Of a DNA stretch of 64,000 bases, positions 46,301 through 53,600 are shown piece after piece. Position numbers and translations under genes: made by a program. Origin of the DNA: Hyunsoonleella flava. GTDB taxonomy: Bacteria; Bacteroidota; Bacteroidia; Flavobacteriales; Flavobacteriaceae. The notes below the pieces were generated by a model. The model searched no databases. It was not told the DNA's origin and saw only the letters and a list, made by a program, of their open reading frames with translations. The stretch lies in NCBI RefSeq assembly GCF_004310325.1, contig NZ_SIRT01000011.1:1-64000 (forward strand), read 5' to 3'. Within the stretch, counting starts at the first letter, position 1, and every line of letters begins with the position of its first letter.

Positions 46301-49300
46301 CGTTGGGCAGGAATTACACGTCAATTAACCTCTACAGATTTAGAACAAGCCAATGTGGAATACATTGAGTTTTGGCTGCAAGACCCTTTTCAGGAAAATC
46401 CAGCTAACCCTGGCGGGAAGTTGGTGTTCAACTTAGGGAATATTTCAGAAGACGTGGTAAAGGACGGAAGAAAGCTTTACGAAAATGGTTTGCCAGAAGA
46501 TGGCGATATAAGCCTATTACCCCAAACAGATTGGGGAACTGTAGTGCCATTAAATCAGTCTTTAGTTTACGCATTTGACACAACAGGTCAGGAGCGTACT
46601 AACCAAGATGTAGGTTACGACGGTTATAGTGATGCTGATGAAATTCAAGAATTTGGAACAGCATTTGGAGACGACCCCTCAAATGATAACTACACCTTCT
46701 TCCTAGATGCCGAAGGTGGTATTTTTGAGCGTTACAAACAATTCAACGGTGTAGAAGGTAACACTCCAGATGTGTTTACAGATACGCAGAGAGCAAATAA
46801 TCCACAACCTGATGTAGAGGATATTAACCGAGATAACACAATGAATACCATTGATAGTTATTACGAATACGAACTCGATATCACCCCCGCAACCTTAAAT
46901 ATTAATAACGAATTTATCGTTGATACAAAAAATGTTGAGGCGCAAAGTGAGGATAACAGACGTATTCTGGAAAATGGCGAAGTGGTGTACCCAAAATGGT
47001 ATTTGTTCAGAATCCCAGTTACCAAAAGCACAAGAGCAGTTGGTGGTATTACCGATTTTCGATCAGTGCGTTTCGTAAGAACCTATTTAAAAGACTTTAA
47101 TCAAAATACGGTATTCCGTTTTGGAACCTTAGATTTGGTAAGAAGCGATTGGAGACGTTATAACCAAACACTACAGGCCAACAATGATGATCCATCAGAT
47201 GATGACACAGATTTTTCGGTGGGTATCGTCGGGACTATCGACAACGAAGGATCTTATGTAAGGCCACCAGGCATTGAGCCAGAGCAGCTGTTCAACAATA
47301 ACACAGTAGTGCGCCAAAATGAGCAAGCCTTGGTAGTTAATGTGTGCGATTTAGAGTCTGAAGATTCTCGAGCAGTATTTAAAAATATTAGTATTGATAT
47401 GCGTCAGTATAAACGCTTAAGAATGTTTTTACATGCGCAAGATGATGAATACGGTTTCACCGATACAAGCGCTGAACGTCTAGTTGGATTCATGAGAATT
47501 GGAAATGATTTGAATGATAACTACTATCAAATTGAAATTCCCTTAGTAAAATCTCCAAATGGTTCTTTAAGACGTGAAGATGTATGGCCATTTGAAAACG
47601 AAATTAATTTACCACTTGATATTCTAGGTAAAATTAAAGCTGAAGGAATAGCCAGCGGTACCCTGCTTGATGGCGAACCTACGTATTACGATGTTGTTGG
47701 TGATGATATAGTTGAAGTTACAAATTCGCTTACGGGATATGTTACTGGCCAACACCGTGTCGCCATAAAAGGAAATCCAAACTTTGGGGATGTAAGAACA
47801 TTGATGGTGGGTGTTAAAAATGCTACAAATAGCGATGTTTGTGCCAAAGTATGGTTTAATGAATTACGATTATCTGATTTGGACAATGAAGGTGGTTGGG
47901 CAGCAGTTTTGGCATTGGATAGTAATGTAGCAGATTTTGCAAATGTAAGTGCTACAGGTAGAATGAGTACTTCTGGCTTTGGAGGATTGGAACAAGGCCC
48001 TAGCGAACGTGCTCTTGAAGATGTACAGCAATATGATGTGGTAACCAACATAAATGCGGGACAATTGTTGCCGAAGAAATGGGGCGTGCAGATTCCGTTT
48101 AACTATGCTCAAAGTGAAGAATTAATCACACCAAAATTCGATCAGTTTTATAAAGATTTAAAATTACAAGACCGTATTGATGCTGAAGATACTCAGGAAG
48201 GTAAAAATCGTGTAAAAGAACAATCAGAAGATTATACAAGACGTCAAAGTATCAATTTAATCGGCGTTAGAAAAAACAGGACCACCGATAAGACACCAAG
48301 ATTTTATGATGTTGAAAATTTCACTTTTAACTATTCATACAATAAGGTTGAGCATCGAGATTTTGAAATTGAAAATTCAGTAAATAAAACGTTGAGAGCT
48401 GGTGCAAACTACGCCTTCAATTTTAATCCTGTTACCATAGAACCTTTTAAGAAAAACGATTCGCTGTTCACAGGAAAATACTGGAAGTTTTTAAAGGAGT
48501 TCAATTTGAATTTACTACCCACAAGTTTTGCAGTGAATACAGATATTAATAGACAATTTAACCGTCAAAAATTTAGAGAAATAGATTTAACGGGTGGCAA
48601 CATTGGCGTTGAGGAATTATTTCGTAGAAATTATACGTTTGATTTTCAATATACTATAAACTATAACTTAACGAAAGCACTACAATTAAACTTCACGGCA
48701 GCAAATAATAACATTGTTAGAAATTACTTCTTAGGTGATGATTTAATTGCTGGAGAACAAGACCCAAGACTTGATGTATGGGACGGACTTCTAGATATTG
48801 GAGACCCTAACAGGCAAACCCAAAGTTTAGGTATCAATTACCAATTGCCTATTAACAAAATACCAACCTTTAGTTTTATCGATGCCACATATCAATACAA
48901 TGGGGACTTTCAATGGCAAAAAGGGTCAGATTTTTTTGAAAGACCATTAGCTGATGGTGGTATAGGTGGACCAGCGCATACTGTTCAAAATTCCAATACT
49001 CATAATTTAAATACGAGTTTGGATATGCGACGCCTGTATAAATACATAGGTTTGGAAAAGAAACCAACACGTACGGTGAGAACGCGCACCAGAAGTACTG
49101 GCGGACCTCCGGGAACCAAGGAAGGTGATGTAAAAAAACCTAGAAGTAAAAATAAACCTGGAACAAAATTATTAAACGCGGGGATTGATATTTTAACCAG
49201 TATTAAGCGTGTACAAATTAACTATTCTGAAAATAACGGAACATTTATTCCAGGTTACACCAGAACTCCTGGTTTTGTTGGGACATTAAAACCATCATTT

Positions 49301-50545
49301 GGTTTTACCTTTGGTTCACAAAGTGATATCAGGCAGGAAATTGCCAGACGTGGTTGGTTAACATCGTTTCAAGAATTTAACCAACAATTCACACAAACCC
49401 ATAGCGAGCAGTTGGATATTTCAGCAAGTTTGGAACCCGTAAGGGATTTAAAAATTGATATTTCTGGAAACAAAACCTATTTTGAGAATTTTGCCGAAAA
49501 TTTTAGAGTTGATCCAGTATCACGCGATTATATTGCGTTAACACCAAATACTTTCGGAAACTTCAACATTTCAACAGTTATAATAAAAACAGCTTTTGGT
49601 AAAAGTGATGAAACAGGCTCTGATGCATTTAACGATTTTAGAGCAAACAGGCTTACTATTGCACGACGTGTTGCTGCTGCAAGGGGTGCCGATGTAAATG
49701 ATGTGGATGCAGAAGGTTTTCCTCGTGGTTTTGGTAAAAATAGTCAGGCAGTATTATTACCAGCGTTTTTAGCGGCATATAGTGGTCAGGATGCAAACAG
49801 CGTTAATCTTGATGCTTTTAGGAGTGTGCCTATCCCAAATTGGGATTTAAAATATACAGGTTTTATGAAATTCGCTTGGTTTAAAAAGAATTTCAGACGT
49901 TTTTCAATTACGCACGGGTATCGCTCTAGTTATAATATCAATCAATTTCAGACAAACTTGGATTTTAACGGCATAGACTATTCGCTAGGATATGATGCTC
50001 CTGAAAATAATGATACCAAAGACCAATCAGGTAATTATAAAAATGAGCGTCTGTTCAGTAATATTAACCTAACGGAAATGTTCAGTCCATTGGTTAGAAT
50101 AGATATGGAAATGAAAAATTCCATGAAGATTTTGGCTGAGGTTAGGAAAGACAGATTACTTTCTTTAAGCTTTGATAATAATTTATTAACCGAAGTTATT
50201 GGCAACGAATATGCCTTAGGTTTAGGATATCGTATTAAGGATGTGCGTATCAAATCAAAATTGGCAGGTGCTAAAAAGCGTATTGTAAGCGATTTAAATA
50301 TGAAGGCTGATATCTCGGTAAGAGATAATAAAACCATAGTACGCTATTTAGATTTAGAAAATAATCAGGTCACCTCAGGACAAACCATTTGGGGTCTTAA
50401 ATATTCAGCAGATTATGCTTTTAGCCGAAATTTAACTGCTATTTTCTACTTCGATTATGCCTTTGCAGATTATGCCATTTCAACAGCCTTTCCGCAAACC
50501 ACTATTCGTTCAGGCTTTACTTTGAGGTATAACTTTGGGAATTAA
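43325..50545 (+). CDS. sprA: SprA (Sov), outer-membrane translocon of type IX secretion
   Basis: SprA is the giant 36-strand beta-barrel through which T9SS cargo leaves the cell and is essential for gliding in F. johnsoniae. The 2406-residue length is typical. It has a signal peptide (SIKTYVALIALLLLSVSVWAQ), the N-terminal stretch GIESKYTYDPVTDRYIYTEKIG, and many barrel strands to the aromatic-rich end SGFTLRYNFGN. The only usable start before the signal peptide is TTG at 43325, six bases after ruvA. It should export the giant surface protein at 18.2 kb. A weak CCTC/GAGG hairpin near 50550 follows. Confidence 0.97.
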   Translation: MNITNHSCHKSIKTYVALIALLLLSVSVWAQQPAQDSTKTGFSLGNIKFPKLNGIESKYTYDPVTDRYIYTEKIGEFNINYPIILTPKEFKDLVAKENLRNYYKEKIDAFDGKKKGAEDEQKNLLPEFYVNSGFFETIFGGNTIEVVPQGSVEMDLGVLFSRQDNPSFSPRNRSNFTFDFDQRISLSLLGKVGTRLQVNANYDTQSTFDFQNIIKLDYTPTEDDIIQKIEVGNVNMPLNSSLITGAQSLFGVKAQLQFGRTTVTGVFSEQQSQGNTVVAQGGGTLEEFDFFIRDYDENRHFFLAQYFRDTYDEALRNYPFINNRGLQITRLEVYITNRSNRTDNVRNVVALQDLGESDKLFSPFVNVTAGPGAFPDNGNNNLDPTAIGSGSVLTEAIRDIATAQQGFGAIQNNVNEGSDYGKIENARKLQNGQEYRFNADLGYISLNQRLTADEVLAVAYQFTVGGQVYQVGEFANDGVNPNEVETNNQGQVTQVTNKALVLKMLKSSVTNVQQPIWDLMMKNIYDTGAFNLSQDDFTLNIFYNEASPLNFITPVEGTTFPLFDNHTPTTPGDDKEIEETTLIRLFNWDNLNFNNDPQGNGDGFFDFVPGITVQPQNGKIVFTKVEPFGRYLFDVLDDDNNPNNNDADYEADVYTNPNQEKYVYDILYKSTKIAALEEADKNKFKLKGRYSSSGGGDGIPIGAFNVPRGSVRVTAGGRVLIEGVDYTVNYQLGRVQILDEALKASNTPIQVSTENNAVFGQQTRRFTGINIEHKFNDNFVLAGTLLNLNERPITQKANFGSEPINNTIFGFNGNFSSEVPFLTRMVNKLPNIDTDVPSNISLRGEFAYLAPGAPNGTDLNGEATSYIDDFEGTQNAIDLKAQQSWFLSSRPLDLNNSPGDDNAGIQNGYGRGMLNWYTIDPIFYSVRRPDGVSDEDLSSLYTSRVFINELFPEQDLVQGQNSILFTLDLAYYPEERGPYNFNPTANSTPATDRWAGITRQLTSTDLEQANVEYIEFWLQDPFQENPANPGGKLVFNLGNISEDVVKDGRKLYENGLPEDGDISLLPQTDWGTVVPLNQSLVYAFDTTGQERTNQDVGYDGYSDADEIQEFGTAFGDDPSNDNYTFFLDAEGGIFERYKQFNGVEGNTPDVFTDTQRANNPQPDVEDINRDNTMNTIDSYYEYELDITPATLNINNEFIVDTKNVEAQSEDNRRILENGEVVYPKWYLFRIPVTKSTRAVGGITDFRSVRFVRTYLKDFNQNTVFRFGTLDLVRSDWRRYNQTLQANNDDPSDDDTDFSVGIVGTIDNEGSYVRPPGIEPEQLFNNNTVVRQNEQALVVNVCDLESEDSRAVFKNISIDMRQYKRLRMFLHAQDDEYGFTDTSAERLVGFMRIGNDLNDNYYQIEIPLVKSPNGSLRREDVWPFENEINLPLDILGKIKAEGIASGTLLDGEPTYYDVVGDDIVEVTNSLTGYVTGQHRVAIKGNPNFGDVRTLMVGVKNATNSDVCAKVWFNELRLSDLDNEGGWAAVLALDSNVADFANVSATGRMSTSGFGGLEQGPSERALEDVQQYDVVTNINAGQLLPKKWGVQIPFNYAQSEELITPKFDQFYKDLKLQDRIDAEDTQEGKNRVKEQSEDYTRRQSINLIGVRKNRTTDKTPRFYDVENFTFNYSYNKVEHRDFEIENSVNKTLRAGANYAFNFNPVTIEPFKKNDSLFTGKYWKFLKEFNLNLLPTSFAVNTDINRQFNRQKFREIDLTGGNIGVEELFRRNYTFDFQYTINYNLTKALQLNFTAANNNIVRNYFLGDDLIAGEQDPRLDVWDGLLDIGDPNRQTQSLGINYQLPINKIPTFSFIDATYQYNGDFQWQKGSDFFERPLADGGIGGPAHTVQNSNTHNLNTSLDMRRLYKYIGLEKKPTRTVRTRTRSTGGPPGTKEGDVKKPRSKNKPGTKLLNAGIDILTSIKRVQINYSENNGTFIPGYTRTPGFVGTLKPSFGFTFGSQSDIRQEIARRGWLTSFQEFNQQFTQTHSEQLDISASLEPVRDLKIDISGNKTYFENFAENFRVDPVSRDYIALTPNTFGNFNISTVIIKTAFGKSDETGSDAFNDFRANRLTIARRVAAARGADVNDVDAEGFPRGFGKNSQAVLLPAFLAAYSGQDANSVNLDAFRSVPIPNWDLKYTGFMKFAWFKKNFRRFSITHGYRSSYNINQFQTNLDFNGIDYSLGYDAPENNDTKDQSGNYKNERLFSNINLTEMFSPLVRIDMEMKNSMKILAEVRKDRLLSLSFDNNLLTEVIGNEYALGLGYRIKDVRIKSKLAGAKKRIVSDLNMKADISVRDNKTIVRYLDLENNQVTSGQTIWGLKYSADYAFSRNLTAIFYFDYAFADYAISTAFPQTTIRSGFTLRYNFGN

Positions 50546-50614
50546 TCCTCGTGATCCTGAGGGGAAAGTGCAAATGTGTCTTCCGGTATCTTAGGCTAAA
50601 CAATTAAATATATA

Positions 50615-50645
50615 TTTGAAATCTAATTTCGAATAGATACATTTG
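50615..50645 (+). promoter_or_regulatory. Promoter of gcvH
   Basis: TACATTTG at 50638-50645 matches the -7 consensus, with TTTG at 50615-50618 nineteen bases upstream as -33. That TTTG is itself the end of a second -7 match, TATATTTG (50611-50618), so two overlapping or staggered promoters are possible. Confidence 0.6.
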
Positions 50646-50672
50646 TAAACAATACTTTTTTAAACTTTTATA

Positions 50673-51053
50673 ATGAATATACCATCAGAATTAAAATACA
50701 CCAAAGACCACGAGTGGGTAAGAATAGAAGGTGATTTGGCCATCGTAGGCATTACCGATTTTGCACAAAGCGAACTAGGTGACATCGTTTATGTTGAAGT
50801 AGAAACATTGGATGAGACCTTGGATGCCGATGAAATTTTTGGAACCGTAGAAGCCGTTAAAACCGTTTCTGATTTATTTTTACCATTATCTGGAGAAATA
50901 GTGGAGTTCAATGAAGCTTTAGAAGACGAGCCAGAAAGTGTAAATTCTGATCCTTATGGCGATGGATGGATGATAAAAGTGAAATATTCTGATGCTTCTC
51001 AAATTGAAGGATTGCTATCTGATGAGGCATACAAAGAATTGATTGGTGCTTAA
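50673..51053 (+). CDS. gcvH: Glycine cleavage system H protein
   Basis: GcvH carries the aminomethyl group on its lipoyl arm between the P, T and L proteins. The 126-residue protein has the family start [20 protein letters not shown] and the lipoylation site [13 protein letters not shown], with Lys63 as the lipoyl lysine. The end [14 protein letters not shown] is also typical. The other glycine cleavage genes are not in this window. The next gene overlaps its last codons; the pairing of gcvH with a VanZ-like gene is, from memory, frequent in Flavobacteria. Confidence 0.97.
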   Translation: MNIPSELKYTKDHEWVRIEGDLAIVGITDFAQSELGDIVYVEVETLDETLDADEIFGTVEAVKTVSDLFLPLSGEIVEFNEALEDEPESVNSDPYGDGWMIKVKYSDASQIEGLLSDEAYKELIGA

Positions 51054-51426
51054 AAAGGCAGCTTTATTCCTTGCCATTCCTTATACCATTGCATTAGCAA
51101 CGGTAAGTTTAATCAATTTAAGTGGAAAATTACCAGATGTTGAAGTTGATTACGCTGATAAGATATTCCACTTTTTAGCTTATGCCATTCTTTGTTTACT
51201 GTGGTACGCAGTATTTCGTTTCAGTAAAAATCAACCAAAGAAAAAAGCGGTTTTAAACGCAGTACTTTTTGCTGTTATATTTGGTATAATTCTTGAGGTA
51301 TTACAAGGTACATTGACCACTCACAGATCGCTTGATGTTTATGATGCCATAGCAAACAGTTTAGGAGCATTGCTAACAGGAGCGCTTTTGTTGATGAAAG
51401 GGGGAATACAAGTTAAAAATGGATAA
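51043..51426 (+). CDS. VanZ-like family membrane protein
   Basis: The 127-residue protein has four membrane segments (about 5-22, 38-55, 68-86, 98-115) and the VanZ-like signatures [17 protein letters not shown] and the GIILEVLQ helix. The family name comes from teicoplanin resistance in Gram-positives, but here the role is unknown. The start is TTG at 51043 or GTG at 51046; no ATG is available, and both overlap the gcvH stop by 8-11 bases, which points to translational coupling. Confidence 0.85.
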   Translation: MVLKKAALFLAIPYTIALATVSLINLSGKLPDVEVDYADKIFHFLAYAILCLLWYAVFRFSKNQPKKKAVLNAVLFAVIFGIILEVLQGTLTTHRSLDVYDAIANSLGALLTGALLLMKGGIQVKNG

Positions 51427-51485
51427 AGGCTTGTTTTTTTCCTAAATAAGTAGTTATTTTAGCAATCTGGAAAAACAATAAAATT

Positions 51486-52205
51486 ATGGAACCTAAAAAA
51501 AATCCGAAAGCTAACGTAGGCAGAAACAGTGGTTTGTTTTTTGCTATAGGTTTAGCACTTATGCTGTTTTTAGCATATTACTCTATCAATTATAAGACCT
51601 ATGACAAGTCTGATATTGATATAGGACAATTGAACTTAGAAGAAGAGTTAGAAGAGGAAATTCCATTAACGCAACAAATTGTAACACCTCCACCGCCACC
51701 TCCGCCACCAGCAGCTCCAGAAGTCATTGAAGTTGTTGAGGATGAAGAAGAAGTTGAGGAAACTGTAATTGAGTCTACCGAGGTTGACCAAGAAACAGAA
51801 ATTGTTGAGGTTGAAGAAATTGAAGTAGAAGAAGTAGAAGAAGATATCGAGGTACCATTTGCAGTAATTGAAAATGTTCCAGTATTTCCAGGATGTGAAA
51901 AAGGGAATAATGCAGCTAAGAAAAAATGTATGTCTGATAAGATTGCGAAGTTTGTAAACAGAAAGTTTAATACAGAATTGGCTGGAGATTTAGGATTATC
52001 AGGTAGACAGCGTATCAACGTTATATTTAAAATTGACAAAACAGGTAATATTACAGGTGTAAGAGCCAGAGCACCACACCCTGGATTGGAAAAAGAAGCA
52101 AAACGTGTGATTAGCTTACTGCCAAAAATGAAACCAGGTAAACAAAGAGGTAAGCCTGTTACAGTACCTTACTCATTACCTATTATTTTCCAGGTACAAG
52201 ATTAA
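51486..52205 (+). CDS. TonB-family energy transducer
   Basis: TonB couples the proton-motive force to outer-membrane receptors. The 239-residue protein has a single inner-membrane anchor (about 14-33), a periplasmic spacer with a run of eight prolines near 67-74, a long Glu/Val-rich stretch (about 80-130), and a TonB C-terminal domain (about 135-239) with VPVFPGCEKG, QRINVIFKIDKTGNI and PYSLPIIFQV. The spacer is acidic rather than Lys/Pro-rich as in E. coli. A cysteine pair (PGCE and KKCM) marks the Bacteroidota version. A terminator follows at 52241. Confidence 0.92.
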   Translation: MEPKKNPKANVGRNSGLFFAIGLALMLFLAYYSINYKTYDKSDIDIGQLNLEEELEEEIPLTQQIVTPPPPPPPPAAPEVIEVVEDEEEVEETVIESTEVDQETEIVEVEEIEVEEVEEDIEVPFAVIENVPVFPGCEKGNNAAKKKCMSDKIAKFVNRKFNTELAGDLGLSGRQRINVIFKIDKTGNITGVRARAPHPGLEKEAKRVISLLPKMKPGKQRGKPVTVPYSLPIIFQVQD

Positions 52206-52240
52206 AATTAGTTCTGCTTAAGCAGCGATTAGAATAAATA

Positions 52241-52278
52241 AAATCCCGTTACATAATTTGTAACGGGATTTCTTTTTT
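52241..52278 (+). terminator. Rho-independent terminator after the first tonB-like gene
   Basis: AAATCCCGTTAC (52241-52252) and GTAACGGGATTT (52260-52271) pair perfectly around ATAATTT, with a T-rich tail. Confidence 0.9.
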
Positions 52279-52524
52279 GGTATGCTTCTTGTGATTTTAT
52301 CATAATATTAACATTATAACTATGATAATAAAACGAGTAAGAACCATTTACTGTTTTTCGCATGCTAACAGTTCTTAATCTTATGAATTTTATTAGTGAA
52401 ACTCTATTTTGGAAAATTGCGTAGCAATAGATTCAAAATAGTTAGTTGAACTAATCCCGCTTTTTCAGCGGGATCTTAGATTCAGCAGTTTCTCTTCATT
52501 GTAGTTTTAGAAAAATCACAACAA
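52279..52524. other. Gene-free stretch between the two tonB-like genes
   Basis: The spacer from 52206 to 52524 (319 bases) has no reading frame worth calling. It holds the terminator at 52241, an inverted repeat TTATCATA (52297-52304)/TATGATAA (52321-52328), an ACTGTT/AACAGT pair near 52350-52372, and the double-hairpin repeat at 52393-52474. I find no clear -33/-7 pair for the second tonB-like gene. Confidence 0.6.
52393..52474 (+). repeat. Double-hairpin intergenic repeat, copy 1
   Basis: Hairpin A pairs CTATTTTG (52404-52411) with CAAAATAG (52434-52441). After the link TAGTTAGTTGAACTAAT, hairpin B pairs ATCCCGCT (52454-52461) with AGCGGGAT (52467-52474). The lead-in TTAGTGAAA and the link recur at 53376 and partly near 61974, which defines a small dispersed family. 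Confidence 0.65.
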
Positions 52525-53322
52525 ATGAAAAATTCAAAACAATCTCACGACATCGTTCGGCAAAACGATGATAGCGTGAAACAATCACATCGGCATGATG
52601 CAAATTTACAAAAAAACTCTACCCTCTATTTTCAAGTAGGCCTCATAGTTTGTCTTTTAGCCGCTATTGGTCTGTTGGAAATGCAATTTGAAACAAAAAC
52701 AACGGACATTGCTTTAGAGCACAAAAAACCAACCGATGTTTTTGATATGGAGGCAATTAATTTTAAACCTTACGAGGAACCAAAGCAAAAACAGCGTGTC
52801 GAAAAACAGGAGAAAGCAGCAAAGAAGTTTATTGATAAGATTGAAGAAGTCAAAAATGATACAGATTTACCTGAAGATATTGTTGAGACCCTTGAAGAAG
52901 CAACTTCAGATGTTCCTATAGATCCTTCAACATTCAACAAGATAGAGAAACCTATAGAAGAGGTTTTTGATATTAGAGCTGTAGAGCAAGTTCCAATATA
53001 TCCCGGTTGTGAAAATAAGAAAGGTAATAAAGCGAGGAAAAAATGTATGTCTGATAAAATAGGCAGATTAGTGCAAAAGCGATTCAACGGTGGCATTATA
53101 GCTTCTCGAGAAGGTTTATCTGGTACGCAGAGGATTTTTGTACAATTTCAAATTGATAAATTAGGTTACGTTACCGATATTAAAACGAATACTAAAAGTG
53201 TAAGATTAGGAGACGAAGCACAAAGAGTAGTGAATAAAATTCCACAAATGCTGCCAGGTAAGCAAAACAATAAACCTGTAAGTGTTCGGTACACTTTACC
53301 CATTACATTTATTGCAGAGTAA
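52525..53322 (+). CDS. Second TonB-family protein
   Basis: The 265-residue protein has a polar His/Gln-rich N-terminus of about 32 residues, one membrane anchor (about 35-52), a charged Lys/Glu spacer without a proline run, and a TonB C-terminal domain (about 155-265; VEQVPIYPGCENKKGNK, GTQRIFVQFQIDKLGYV, RYTLPITFIAE). It is clearly related to the gene before it, including the paired cysteines (PGCE and KKCMSDKIG), and so is a local duplicate that has diverged. It may serve other receptors or act with the RemB-like gene downstream. Confidence 0.88.
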   Translation: MKNSKQSHDIVRQNDDSVKQSHRHDANLQKNSTLYFQVGLIVCLLAAIGLLEMQFETKTTDIALEHKKPTDVFDMEAINFKPYEEPKQKQRVEKQEKAAKKFIDKIEEVKNDTDLPEDIVETLEEATSDVPIDPSTFNKIEKPIEEVFDIRAVEQVPIYPGCENKKGNKARKKCMSDKIGRLVQKRFNGGIIASREGLSGTQRIFVQFQIDKLGYVTDIKTNTKSVRLGDEAQRVVNKIPQMLPGKQNNKPVSVRYTLPITFIAE

Positions 53323-53342
53323 CATTATAATTTAGCATGCAT

Positions 53343-53377
53343 AAAGCCGTTATCTTTTTTTAGATAATGGCTTTTTT
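53343..53377 (+). terminator. Rho-independent terminator after the second tonB-like gene
   Basis: AAAGCCGTTATCT (53343-53355) pairs with AGATAATGGCTTT (53362-53374), with one G-U, and runs into T. The element at 53376 starts at its foot. Confidence 0.88.
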
Positions 53378-53454
53378 AGTGAAATTCAATTTTGAGAAGT
53401 TTAAAGAACGTATTCAACATTGTAAATTGAACTAATCCCGCTGGATAGCGGGAT
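53376..53454 (+). repeat. Double-hairpin intergenic repeat, copy 2
   Basis: After TTAGTGAAA comes a degenerate first hairpin, then TTGAACTAAT and the perfect hairpin ATCCCGCT (53435-53442)/AGCGGGAT (53447-53454) around GGAT. Layout and sequence match copy 1 at 52393, one kilobase away. Confidence 0.65.
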
Positions 53455-53600
53455 ATTCTTAAGAAAATACACTATCTTTCAATCCAAAATGTAATCATAT
53501 CCATTATATGAAATGAGCTATTGCAATAATGTTGATTTTTTTACCAAAATATCCAATAGCGAATTACATCTGACCTTTTAAAAACAATAAAATTTATCAG

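Noticed and set aside
50546-50672. CCTC/GAGG hairpin after sprA as a terminator
   Set aside because: The stem is only four pairs and has no T-run, so it was mentioned with sprA but not called.
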